NCBI GenBank assembly: GCA_006503535.1
Contig: QYRS01000015.1
Coordinates: 709,458 to 773,457 of the forward strand
Origin: Arthrinium phaeospermum
Lineage: Eukaryota; Ascomycota; Sordariomycetes; Amphisphaeriales; Apiosporaceae
Reading direction: 5' to 3'
DNA: 64,000 nt
In this document: positions 21,768 to 34,303 of the stretch, piece by piece
Layout: every line of letters starts with the position of its first letter
Numbering within the stretch: position 1 is the first letter of the stretch
Notes under the pieces: model-generated
What the model was told of the DNA's origin: nothing
The model's database searches: none
The model's input: only the letters and a program-made list of their open reading frames with translations
Position numbers and translations under genes: made by a program

Positions 21768-24700
21768 CTCGTTGACTTGTGCGAAGAAAGCTTACGGAGA
21801 GAGAAAAGGGGGTGGTAATTCGAAGGGACTGTCTGATGAGAAGGTATGACTGAGGAAAATGTTTGTAAGTGCGTGTTTGTGACGGGCTGTGGGCAAACTT
21901 GGGATGATTAGAGGTTTTCCTGTCGGAGGAGCAAGCTCAGGTCTTCTTGTCTTGCTGGACCGTTCAGGTTGCCTTAGCTCTCCCTGATTGCTGTACCCTG
22001 GCTGGCCGGGTCGGTCTTGCTTGGTGCTTGGTGCTTGGGCGCAGGCAAGTGGGCTTGATAATCGCTGTAGATGCTGGTTTTCGGGGTGGGGGAGCTTACT
22101 CACGCCCCACTCTGGCCTGCTTCACGTCACTACCGTCACCACCTTAGGGCGATTGGTTTCGGTCTTTCTTCAGATTTTACCAACAGATCGCCCGGGATCA
22201 ATGGCAGTCGGCTGGGATTGCTGGGATGCTGGCGATGATGTAACCGTAGCTAAGGCAAGATGGAGGTATGCAATCTCGAAAAAATCGCTGATGTCCAAGA
22301 TAAGATGGAGGTTGTGTTTTCCAGGGCCGAGCGAAGCACGGCTACTTCCTGCCTCTCTTATGTCTCTCCCGTCTAGGTACCCCCGGGTCCTTCGGATGTA
22401 GTACTCTAGGAGACTTTTACTTTCGACATCAATCAACCCTGTGCTGGTAGAGGGCCGCCTGCCTTGTTTGTAACTTGTACCGCCGAGAGAGAGACAACTC
22501 AGGCAAAGAGCGGGAAGGCAGACCCGGAACTGTCGGTTGATTGGGGGGCCTGGATCCAACGGGGTCGCGGGTGGGTTTTCTTGATGTAAGCCAGTTTTAC
22601 TTTTTTGATCCAGCTTTCTTAAAGCCGACAAGAGCGGTATGCCTCTTGCAGGGCTTCGTGCTCTTTATAGAGATTGAAGGTAGAAAAATCAAATCCCCGA
22701 CCCCTCATGCCTACCTACATCTTATCTCCATGCCCGATGTACGACTATACTGCCGTTGGGACTATGTTGTTGTATGTGCGAGCCTCTGATTACTCATTCC
22801 CCATCACCCAATCCGTGGAGCTTCCTGTCGGCAATATGCATTCTCCGACACGTTCTCCGGCGGGGGGTTTCCCGTCCTTGCGCACCGGCTGTTGATTAAC
22901 TACACCACTACCATCCATGGCGTGTCTCGGTTGCAACCCAATCGTCTTCGGATGAGGTGCTGAAAGCAGTCAGGGAAATCCGAATGATTGTGTAAGCTGA
23001 CTGCGCAGATACTTGTATGATAAGGCGGTTGAAACAGGCTTGCGTATGGCAAATGCGTTATGTAGTTCAGATCTATCTGGTTATATTACATAAGCTATAA
23101 AGGTAGGTTCCAGCTGCTTTCGTGCAACGCATGGTACCTCTCTCTCTCCGCCGCCTCTTCTTGTGTTTTCGGCCATTCCGTACATAACGTTTGATCTGAT
23201 CGGTATCTCGCCTTCAGAGCTGCTGGTACCAGTGCAAGCAATCCCAATCTCCCGCTTTCTCGCCGATGCTGAGCGAGCGAGCGGCCCAGATCCGTCCTGA
23301 CGCACACGAGCCGTGCGTTGGTTTCTGATTGGGCCGGTGGGCTCTGCGCATGGCTGAGCTCTGCCCGGCTCTCGAGGACCGACCCTGCGCGGGGTTCCCG
23401 ACACCCACGAATTTGGATATCTCTCCTTCTTGGCTGTCCATATAAGCATGCCAATCAGGTCAACCCCTCGCGGCGGATGAAACATTGCGTGAGCAGCTGT
23501 ACGCACACCTGAGAGCCTAGTACAGGAGCTGCACCGGCGGCAAAATTGTGTTCGAGTGCCACCAGTGAGACCACGTGGATCCCCGACAGAAGAAACTCCT
23601 ATGCCCGCTTTCAATAATGACTCTTACACCTGGCGGTAGTCAACAGTCCCAGCCTTTTCTTGATGGCTATGCTATGTGCCACCTCCTTCTTTGATCCTCC
23701 CACCAGACTTGGGGTTCTCCGGTCGTCGGGCCTATCGGTCACTGCGAATCGTCAATGCCTGAAAGAGTAAGTGGGGAGTAGTAGTATACAGAATGAGGCT
23801 GCATCCTAACTATGACAGGATTACGATAAGAGCTGAGTTACAAGACTTGATCACGTACAGCCAGTCAGCTCCCAATCCGACCGCAAGCCAATGCGAGTCT
23901 GGAATAAAATCCAGGGCTCCTATACTCCGTGCACATGGAGCATTTTCCAATGTCTCATCACCACCTGTTCCGGGGACAGCATACTACCTACATGCCGCAT
24001 TCTTCCAAATTACCCCACCTTCATGCGAGTGCCAGCTTCTGGCCCATACTGAGGTAATTGGTCAATACTACTCCGTAATATGGTGTTCACTGGCCAATGG
24101 CCACGAACTTTTCCCCTATTAAGTCGTGACCCAATTGTGTTCACCTGGATCATATAATGATTCGAGGGGCAACTTGGCTGGAATCGATTTTTTTATTCCG
24201 CCCTGCTTCAGAGACCGATAGTATTGTCTATCCTTCCATCACATTTGGAATAGGGCCATCGTGATGTATGATTGATCTATGGCAGTGCTTTTGATACGGC
24301 TCGCTCCACAGAAACGAGAGTGGAAGAGCTGCTGCCAACATCACATCACTATATTATTGGGGCAATGGGGAAGACAAGAACAAAAATGGGAGTCGAATGA
24401 AAAGGGGTTGGCATTGATGGCTCTAGGTCCCTTCTAATACAGTTTAGCCAACAGTACAACTGACTTGGCCAGTAGGCTACATATGACATCGCCATCCGCC
24501 ATCCGATCTGAATTGAATGCAAAAACGAGGGCTTTCATACTGGGTCGCCAGTAAGAACGAAGATCGAAAACGCCATGTCTCGGCAGAAGATTAACCCTTT
24601 GTTTCGAAGGCGCCACAGAGGGAGCAAGCAAACAGCAGAGCTGGCATGTTTACTTATAAAACGCAAAACCGCGCGCTCTGATCACCAGAAGAAGGACCAG

Positions 24701-25909
24701 TCGTCTATTCGTGGGCTCCCACAATATGGAATCTGCATTTTGCTACGGATATCAATTGGTTCTCAATGCCTGCGATATACTTACCAGACCCTCCCGAGAC
24801 ATCTTCTTCAGGGCGAATAAATGGGTACCAGAAACGGCGAGACCAAGCTTGACTGGACTCATGCATCTACGGGGCTGGCAGGCTCCCGTGGGAGATGCAG
24901 CCCGAAATGGGTATACCTACCACACGTTGTCCTCGTGCGAAGTTGCGTTGCTAACAGGAGTCAAGCTTGGCCAAACATCTTCTCGGCGCTCTCTTCAAGC
25001 ATGTGGGATACAATAACAGCGGGCAGCTTTCTAGGTGGCATGCGGGTGCAAGGTTGATGAGAAATACTATCTTGATGGTTGTGGTGGCAGGAATGATGGC
25101 CGAAGTCGTGCTCCTCGAGTCGATCAAAGCGCTGGCCGTGTGCTCTGTCGCCTTGTTACCATACCAGATGACAAAGCCAAGCTCATCCCCATGGCTCTCG
25201 CTACAGCTTCACTACACGAGGAGCGCGACCAAAAGCGAGTATGTCTTCAAGTGCTCGCTGGCATAGTGGATACATTGACTAGAGGTGGTATACGTGATAG
25301 GCGTAGGCTCTTTTGCTACATACTCACATAGGAAGTAGGTTGCATCCAAATGGACAAAGCCAAGTGCATGTGGAGCAGTTCACATTACCTGGTCTCTTGT
25401 TAGACGTCGAACCCATCGAGTTGAGTGATGAAAGGCAGCTTTGTACATGATCCAAGCCTCGGAGCTGATGCATGCACGCAGAGGGAGGGACTGCACCAAG
25501 TAGCAAGTCGGTAGTATTCCAACAACATGTATTCAATGATGGGGCTGCAGGTGCTTGCATCCATCTTAGGTAATAGAAACATACCCACCTTTTTGTTTGA
25601 TAAGATCAGCTCCCACAGGCTAAATCGGTGTGTGGCTTGGGCTGATGGGGCAGATGTGGCTGGTGCACACTGATTGCTCGGGCTAGGGTAATTAACGCCC
25701 ACGAGAAATTTTACAAGTTTGGGGCAAGCAGTGCGTTAGCCGAGTTTGGAAACAGCCCAACCAACAGTCAAGCACTCGATTGTAAATCAATTCACACAAC
25801 CCACCGACGACACTTATCTTCGCCCAGCACCCAAAGTCAACCGTGACTTCTTCTCCGGACTCCCTTAGTGAAGGATTTCAGAGAACGGCGAAGCAGAAAA
25901 TCAGCCAAG
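21768..25909. other. Gene-poor 4.1-kb intergenic region
   Basis: No frame shows codon bias, splice-linked continuity or a recognisable domain. Frames such as 22170-22631 and 23081-23614 (minus) are compositionally random. It is not AT-rich or RIP-like: CpA and TpG are present. It probably contains the G6PD promoter; unannotated non-coding RNA cannot be excluded. Confidence 0.5.
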
Positions 25910-26747
25910 ATGCCTACCGACGCCGGACACAGACGTAAGTAACCAGACGAGCAAATTTCACTATCGCCAGTTGGCGCTCCAGATTTTGAAGGCCACGAAC
26001 AACTTCGCGATTGCCTCTCGCGATGCCTCTTGCGATTGCCTCTCGCGCCCACCGCTCACTGGGGCGTGCGGTGATCCTTCAACTGGCGAATCACTTCTAC
26101 CGTTTACCTGCGACCAATGCACTTTGGGAGAAAACATGCTAACCTAATTTTTCGATAGTCTACGTCAAGTAAGTTCACCACCACCAAAACACCGCCCGCC
26201 TGGCCTGGGAAGTCGATCCGACAAAAAGATGGATGCGCAATGGCGAAGAGGGACTTTGAGAGCCGGGCACACGAATATGGATACCGAATTTCGAAACACG
26301 AACGAATGGCTAACAGGATGCGCTCTTAGGGGACGTCACCTGAGTTATCAGCGTAACCGACACACCACCCACCCCAACACCAGTCTGATCAAGATTGAGG
26401 GTGTCGATGATACTCCCGCTGCCAAGTACGTCACAGCTCCCAATACCAGTGCTTTTTAAGGATCAGCTGAGTTGACCATGATTACAGCTTCTACCTTGGC
26501 AAGAAGGTCGCCTTTGTCTACAAGGGCCAGAAGGAGATCCGCGGCACCAAGATCCGCGTGATCTGGGGCAAGGTTACCCGCCCTCACGGTATGGACTATC
26601 TACCTCATGGTACCCTCGAGGCTGCAAATCACTGACGCTGTCTATCTAGGCAACTCCGGCGTTGTCCGCGCCAAGTTCGCCCACCCCCTTCCCTCTAAGT
26701 CTTTCGGTGCTTCTGTTCGTATCATGCTGTACCCCTCATCCATATAA
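25910..26747 (+). CDS. rpl33: 60S ribosomal protein L33 (eL33, L35Ae family)
   Basis: Five exons, 25910-25934, 26159-26168, 26330-26425, 26488-26588 and 26650-26747, give a complete 109-aa protein with every junction in phase. It is a cytosolic large-subunit protein. The product begins [20 protein letters not shown] and includes [43 protein letters not shown] and ends [11 protein letters not shown], all diagnostic of eL33. Exon 2 is only 10 nt (TCTACGTCAA) between introns of 224 and 161 bp, both with clear GCTAAC branch points. Intron 1 holds a small tandem repeat. The identity is certain from sequence; no anomaly in the protein. Confidence 0.97.
26007..26047 (+). repeat. Three 12-13 bp direct repeats in L33 intron 1
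   Basis: Units GCGATTGCCTCTC, GCGATGCCTCTT and GCGATTGCCTCTC occur head to tail, followed by GCG. They lie within the first L33 intron, about 110 bp before its acceptor. Confidence 0.8.
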
Positions 26748-29678
26748 GATGGGTGTGTTTCGGCCGGAGTTGGTTGCGCGGACGGTTCATGACTTGGCTG
26801 CATCTGGGTTAGGCAATGATTGCGAGGCAAAATGATTACGACCTTGCATCTAGCATCACAACAAAATCGAGAGGGAATACCAACAAAACCGGCTTCGTGA
26901 TATATGGATTGTTTTCTGCATGGGTGAAAGGGGGATTGATGCCGATAATGACGACATGATGAGCCTTTTGTGCCTCGGGTCGGCTAGGCGTACGGAGGGA
27001 GTTCTCGTGCTGGAAGCCGCTGGTCGCCACGGCTGTGAGCCTCGAGGTCACCCAAAGCCCACTTACACATACATGCACATACGATACTAGACTCGTCCGG
27101 TCAGGATCTGTTTCAGAATGATACAGCCTGTTAACAAGCATTCGTACTCGGGAGCAACGTTGCTGGTGTTTGTGATTCTGTGCCCCAGGTGATGTTATTA
27201 CATTTTTAGTGACTAACCATAGGTATCAATGATACGGTCGTGTCATTGCGGTTGCTACTGTCACCCACTCCTAATCGACGACACAAGCATGCTCTCATCT
27301 TCCGGACTAGGATTCATCAATGTGGCAGATATGATGAACTTCAGGCCCAACTGGGCACGGGTAACCAAAGTCTGCCCTTTCCGGGCTTTTACTGGGCAGA
27401 ACCTTAATTGATGCTATCATTTCGAGGACATTCTTGGTCTTATCACTTCAACCAGATCGTAGAATGTGTCTCCTCTACCTTTCCACCCCTTCTTGGTGGT
27501 ATATATCCCCAGCAGCATGCTCGCCTTAAAGGGTCGATACTTAACCGATAAGTCAAGGCCTGGGGTATCATAGCAGCTTCGGGTTTTGTGGACGGAACAG
27601 CGGCTCTCGATGATATCCACGCGTCCCACGTATCATGGACGTGGCCGATCGTAGGCGGCACTTGAAGATCTCGACCCAGCCGGCACCGGTTTCACTGCCG
27701 CGGATCAGCTGAGGCTGGAGATAGCGAGATAACACTCCGCTATCACACAACGACGAGGCTGCGCATGCGCCTGTTTGTTTGCATGCCTTCTGGAGCGACC
27801 ACGCTATAATCCATCCACCCATGCGCTGTATGAGGGCTACTGTATATTGGACTGCCATACAATTGGGCCCTGGTTGCTGTCGATAATCGTGTGAGGGAGC
27901 ATCGTGGTAAGGATACCCTGCCCGTGCTCTCTCCACGAATTTCTTTTACGGCTGTACCAGCAAGCCGTTTCTCACCCTCACCGAGGGCCAGAAGACCCTA
28001 CGCATCCTTGAATGGAGCCTGGACGATCAAATCTGCTCGCCCAAGCCAGAACACGCCAGCGGGTAAAATCTGGGAGAAGGAAATACATATTGAGCAATGC
28101 AGGGCCCCTTAGCGAACAGAAAAAGGAAAGCTGGGGGGATATGAAAGCTTCTGGGGGTGCGTCAGTCCATGGAGTGAAGCCATATGCCTTGATAATGAGG
28201 CCGAATCGATGATGTGACATCGTCTTGACCGAACGGGTCTCGAACCTGAGAATTGCCGCTATTTACTGAGTGCACCTGAGATTGGAAGACGAATTGTAGG
28301 AGGGCTTACAAGAGAAGATACGCTGTATACCGAAATTTGGTTTGGTAAACCTCAGGCCACCCTTGGATTTCTGGGATACCAGACAAGTTACCTGGCTAAG
28401 TATGTTCACTGACGGGTGACATCAACACTCAGGTAAGAGTATATATATAATGGAAGAATGGGAATGGAATAGGGGTTCGACTATGCCACGGACCTAACCT
28501 GTCAAGACCACCGGGTATTATGTTCTCTTAGGACCTGTGGTGGTTTATGGTGGAAAGTAAATTATGTTTCTCAGGGGCTGGTCTATCGCGCTTGTTTGGC
28601 AACGACAAGAGACACGAGTGACACTCGACCGTATCTATGGCAGTCAGAGGCAAAATTGTCAATGGACAGCTGTGCCAACTGGAAGCCATCAGTCCGCCTC
28701 CCGTGAAACATCACTGATCACAATAGGGGGCCATATTCCATTGGGCTATGCGATCTGGCCATGGGACATCGAGCAACCTGAGCACAACTGATCTTTGCCC
28801 CTAGCCGTGCCCAACCAGTCCCCCCATGTATAATCATGGTATTCCGAGTGCCACTTGTATCGGTTTCAGCATGAGTAATATGAAACATAACTATCACACG
28901 TAGCCGGATACGTATGCAAAGTATCACATATTACCTACTTACTCATACCACAAGCGTAGGGCTCTGCTCATCGAAACAGATGCTGCCACCGTGCACCTAG
29001 TGAATCCTTCCTACTTTTCTCATACGCTCAGATTCGTAGTGGGCTGTCGGGCACAATTCCAGAGGAACGCATACGGAGAACCCCATGTAGGAACATGATA
29101 TATCCCGAACCTATTGCAGCAGCGCGGGTTGGAATATGCGGATACTTGCCTCTGTATTGAACGCCGCAAGGTCGCCCGGAGATTGCCAGCGCCTGCATGT
29201 CACCAACCGCCACACGACTCGACCACGAATCATGCTTGGGTTTAGCAGGCTCTCAGATGAATGCTTAGGTATCTGGTAGTACAAATGGATGTGTGTGGAA
29301 TCGTTCCATCTTGTCGAGCAGGCAATACCCATGGTTTCATCTGCAGGCTTGTTTCCCAAGAGACCATATCGTATTTGATGGCACGGCACCCGGGTGTTAG
29401 ATATCGTCCATCCACCACCACGTGCCTGTCATTCCCTGGCCGAGTCCGGCTCTTGGGACGACCAATCGACAGTGCCTACATACGTGGGTGGGCCAAGCGT
29501 TGTCCTGCCCCAGAGACGCCACGGGGATTGAGCGGGGATGCACGGAACGGGTGATATGATATGTATGTACGGATAAGTAATAGTCGATAAAACAAAGCCA
29601 CCATCGGCAATTTATGGTAGCAGTCGGCATGTTCGGGTCATCCATCGACTGGTTAGCGAGTAGTATGTGAGAGGGGTT

Positions 29679-29700
29679 GGGGGGGGGGGGGGGGGGGGGG
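29679..29700 (+). repeat. G22 homopolymer
   Basis: Twenty-two consecutive G, preceded by GAGGGGTT and followed by TTAATGGG. The whole stretch could form G-quadruplexes. Confidence 0.95.
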
Positions 29701-32700
29701 TTAATGGGAGTCCTGATTTAGTTGCAGTTAGGGATTGGGGGGATCTTCGATGAATACATCCTTGCAATACCATTTCGACATGCTACTGACGGGCCCGAGT
29801 CGCATCCGACCCCGAGATTGCATCTGGGGACAGGAAGAAATATGGGCTGGCTGGGATGTGTAGCACGTTGTTGACGTGCATGGGGGAGGGGAGAGGGGTT
29901 AAAAATATGAGCAAAGTTGCGCATTATTCTCCTCTCCCACGCCCGTTGTCTCCGAGCATCTTGTTGTGGCTGCACAACATACGGCGCATGTGCTAGTGCG
30001 AATGTGTGAGTGAATACCGATACATTCACGCAAGCTGACCAAGATCCAGGGGGAGGCATGTTGATAGGGTTGGCAGTTACTGTAGGTGGTGGGAACAGAG
30101 ACTTGCATGATACGAGGATGGAGTGGCGACCGGCCGACTAGGGCGGGAATCCCAATACGAGTTGATAACCAATAGCAAGCCCTCTCCTCGGACCGGAGCA
30201 AGAGAGTTGAGAGATGCCTAATGCAACTACTCGCAGTTTTGCGTTTAATACTTCCTAAGTATCGTCACCGTATTCTCGCGCACTACACGCAGTGACAGAA
30301 CTTGAAATTATCACAAACTCCCGTGGCACGCCATTAGCACGCTATTGGCCCGCGAGGCTGGTACCGGCATGGCAGTGAGTCAAAACCTCTAGTGGAAGTC
30401 AGTCAGTCACTTCTGGCAGGACGGCATGCAGGCCCTGAGACGAACCCGGATTGGGTCAGTTGGTCGATGTGTTCGTGCCTCTTGCCCCAAAATTGAATAT
30501 AATGTCTGGCAATCACGAACCAAACCTGAAGTCAATTTAATGACATCAAGACTGGTTGATTAGCGTGGGATCCGTGTGTCTTTCTCTCCACGCTGCCACG
30601 CTCAGCTGATTCTAGAACGGTGCTCGATTTCGTGTACGTAAGCTAGGATGTTTTGTCTGACGACAATTGTGCTATGCGCGCAGCTGGTATTTCTTAACAT
30701 GCGAGATATGCTAGGTAGAAAGAGGCATGGCCCGTGTTGCTATTGCGGTGGGTACATCATACAGTCTTTTTTCCCTGGTGGTGTTGTTGTGTCTCTCTGT
30801 CTACGACAGTTCGTGCGCTTGTTATGATTTGGTGCAGCAGGTCAACCAACGTGCGTGTGAGAATGTGAGATATCTACGGAGTACATCAATGTATTTCGTG
30901 CTCGAATATCAGGCCAAGAAGATTGCGCGCCAGACAAGCCTGGCAGTTTGGAAAAAATGTTCATAGCACCGGGGGACAGGCGGTTGGCATCTCGGACTCG
31001 GATTCGACTAAAGGATGTTTGCAGACCCTCCCAAAGCCCCGAACGACTCCTGGGGCCCTACCTACGACCGCCTCCTGTCTCGCTATTGTACTATCGAAAC
31101 CTGCAGTACTGTGTCCGATTGACAAGGATCACCCCTTCTTTCCGCGACCTATCAATTTAAGGGTTTTGGGAAAGAGGCCGCAGTTGCAGGTGTGCAAGTG
31201 CATTTCGCACTTGACGGGAACATCGCCATGGTTTTTTGTTTATTTGGCATTAGGTACAGTCAACTCAACCATACGTTAGGTGTTGACTGTGCAGTGCAGT
31301 GCAGTGTGCGGGCAAAGGACGCTCCAGTGAAAGCTGACCCTTGACTGACCCAAACGTCAGTCAGTGTCTGGCTCCCCACCAACTGGATCTCCACTTACGC
31401 TTTTCGGCAATAGACTAAAAAGATGATCGGCGCCGATTAGGGCGGGGCAGGGGTTTAGGGTTCTGGACTGGTGGCTTTAGAAGCATTCTAAAAGCTGCTA
31501 GTGCCATGCGACCTCTTATCTTGGGGATGGGATTTGCTGGGAAACCGGTTGTTGGCAATGGACCACGTACCAGAACACGTACCTGCTAAGAAATTCACCG
31601 ATTGAATAATCGATCAAATCCAGTATCGGAGTGAACCAAACTGCAGCCAATGCAGCTCGGTTTCATACTTATGCATGGCCTCTGCCAAGTTATCGACCAA
31701 AAAGCAAGGGAAGCAACCCCCCAGGTGCGAAATTCTGTTTGGCCAGACTTAACTTCTGGGCTGCTGCCATTGCGGTCCGCTCCTCTTGTTCGAAGCTATC
31801 AAAGCTCGGCAACGGCTGGAAAACTCTGCCCCGTCATGCATCTTAGAGTTCCGAACATGGATAGTTGGAGTCCCGTCGTCAGCCCGTATTCCAATGCCCC
31901 TGAGATCACATCACCACAGCAAGTAATACTTCCAACGCTTTGGAGGCTAAATAAGTATGACAGTTGTACATAGATGATGCTATCTATGGCTTGGGCCTTT
32001 TCCATATTTCCAAGTATCCCGCACACCAAGTATGAATCACTCGAGCGAATTCCTTCTTAAGCACAGGCTGCCGGTGCCGGCGTTTGCCATTGTAGAGACG
32101 ACACGAAAGCGATCTTGGCGGGACGTGGCTGCTCACTAAGTATGTAAGAAGCTGCGGCCTTTGTGTGCCTCCGCTCTCTGTTTATACTACGTACATGTGT
32201 ATACGTAAGTGCGCGCCTCCTGCCCTGTAGGATTGGAAGTTGCATACGATCATCGCCAGTCGAGAGGCGCAGCTAGCAAACCTCGCCAGATATATCCGTG
32301 CTAGAGGGAACAGACTGGGCCACATCATCGCATGTTGTCAAGAGAATACGGCAGCCTGATATTCGTCTTATATTCATTCACATTGCCCCCTCTTCGCCTA
32401 CCATTGAAGCTCGGGTCTCGCAATCATCTTTGCCAACCTTCCATGTGATTGTCTGGCACGTATCCTCTGCTCCTAACCCTCACAAAATTATCTTATTCAT
32501 TCGCTGTTCCTGACATATTGTTGCGTAATCGCTCGCCTGCGCAGAACCTGCACTGCACCCGTCGTACCCCTGCCACGCGGTAGTTTTGAGTTTTGCAGTA
32601 GCGGAGTGTCCGGGAAACCGCAGCTTACAGCTTACATGCCTATTCACCTACAGCTTCCAACTCAAACGCGAAGACGACAAGGTACAGGACTGTTGCTAGG

Positions 32701-33347
32701 GGAGCTCTTGGCCGGAATCGATTGATTGATCTGTCAATCGGAATCGAAACGACTGGCTTCTCATCTTCTCTAGTTCCCGTGCTTGCCGCCTTCCCTTCCC
32801 TCCCTTGAATACTTTACTTACAACGGCCCATTGTAAGTACGAGCTCCGGCGAGCATTGAGCAACGACCTTGGCCCTAACATTGAGCCTCGCCTCCTAGTC
32901 TCACCGTGTCGCGGTACTGGTTACAGAATAGTGCGGACAGCCTTTTGCCGATCCCCCAGCGAAACCCCAGGAATGGCACTTAAACCCTCTGCGCGTTCTC
33001 TCTGAAACACCACCTGCACCCACTAAATAGATACCTGCTACCTGCTGTCGCCCCCAGGCTGCACGCCCACTTGACGTCACGTTGATCGGTGAGTACATTG
33101 TGGCATATGCGTTCTCATCAGACTTGCGTGCGTCTAGACCATTGCGCTGATATATCGAAGTCAAATACGCTGCAATCTTCCAGGCCGTACGTGGCCTGCC
33201 AAGGGCTCGAGAATAGACTGTCAGGTCAGTACGGAGTAGAGGGGAAGCAAGTAAGCAAGCAACAAAAACAGGCCTACCCACCCTACCCAAACCCGCCAAC
33301 ACCAGCCAACCAACCACTAGGCTTCGTACAGCACTCTCACACCTGGT

Positions 33348-33365
33348 CATCATCATCATCATCAT
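33348..33365 (+). repeat. (CAT)6 microsatellite
   Basis: Six perfect CAT units in the leader region upstream of the DUF2406 gene; outside any coding frame. Confidence 0.9.
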
Positions 33366-34303
33366 CACTCTGAGTGTTGCAGTCTACCGCTCTTTTGGGA
33401 TTAAACTTCAATACCCGCAGCTAAGCAAATTCGGTTGGGAGCCTGAGCCGGTTCCTGAGTCGGGTCACCATCCGGCTTTTAAGTACATACATAGAGAGAG
33501 GCCCAGCCACGCAAAACAACATTTCCCTGAATCCTGTCAATTCTGAGACCCCAGGCGCTTATCGACAGACAGCGATCCCAGTCGCCCATCTGCCAAAACA
33601 GAGAGGCAGACAACATACAAGCAAGACCAAGACAATCGATCCCTCCCTAGTAACCGAAGTCGCACTGAACAAACAGTTGCTCTTTGGCCCGCCGTTTCAA
33701 GCGTTCTGTTCCGACGCGCAGCGCTACGCTTTTGGCATCTGGCATTAAATAGCACAATAATCGTGCTAATCATTACTTGTCGGATCCACCGAGAAAGCAC
33801 CATCCCACCATCACGCCGCAAAAGAGTCGGCGCAGCCATCCGTATTTTTGGAACCAAGACCAGAACCGGCTGTTGACTGGGATAGTTCCTGCTGCCTGCC
33901 CGTCTGCTATTGGCCCTACGCAAACACTGCAGCAACAGTTTACGAATCCTGGATCCCACCTGCGTTCGCCCCCAGTCGAAAGTGCCAGGGTAGCGTCGAA
34001 AGATAAGCTGCCCAAGTGCCTGTCGTCTCGCTCCTTCTTGTTTTCCCCGGGTCTGGAAGATCTGCCAGAATCATCAAATCCCCCATCTGGATAACACGGC
34101 ATTCTCGTCAACTTTGGTTTCGCCCACCCGTCGACCCTACACGCCAGCAATTGCCCCGAGCAGGTTGCACTATCGTCTGGCCTCAACCCCATCACGATCC
34201 ACCGCCCCGTCGACATCGCCCACTGTTCTGCTTGGGTTCTCCACCGATCGCTACCCAGACTTGGCTGTAATCAAACAGAAGCGCCCGTCACCCAGCAGAT
34301 ATA

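Larger units (their letters stand above)
26748..34303. other. 7.5-kb stretch without a recognisable gene
   Basis: Base composition is normal and CpA/TpG are present, so this is not RIP-degraded. All frames are short, random in composition and lack partners across plausible introns. It contains a G22 run (29679-29700) and (CAT)6 (33348-33365). The last ~1 kb (33.3-34.3 kb) is pyrimidine-rich in places and probably promoter and long 5' leader of the DUF2406 gene. No tRNA, 5S rRNA or spliceosomal RNA was recognised by eye. Confidence 0.5.

Noticed and set aside
22170..23614. Minus-strand frames of 153 and 177 codons in the 22-24 kb gap
   Set aside because: Random composition, no splice partners, no recognisable family.
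26001..26047. Repeat array considered as CRISPR-like
   Set aside because: Only three short units without spacers, inside a eukaryotic intron.
33537..34216. Minus-strand frames opposite the DUF2406 leader
   Set aside because: No domain, no bias, overlapping a likely promoter/5' leader.
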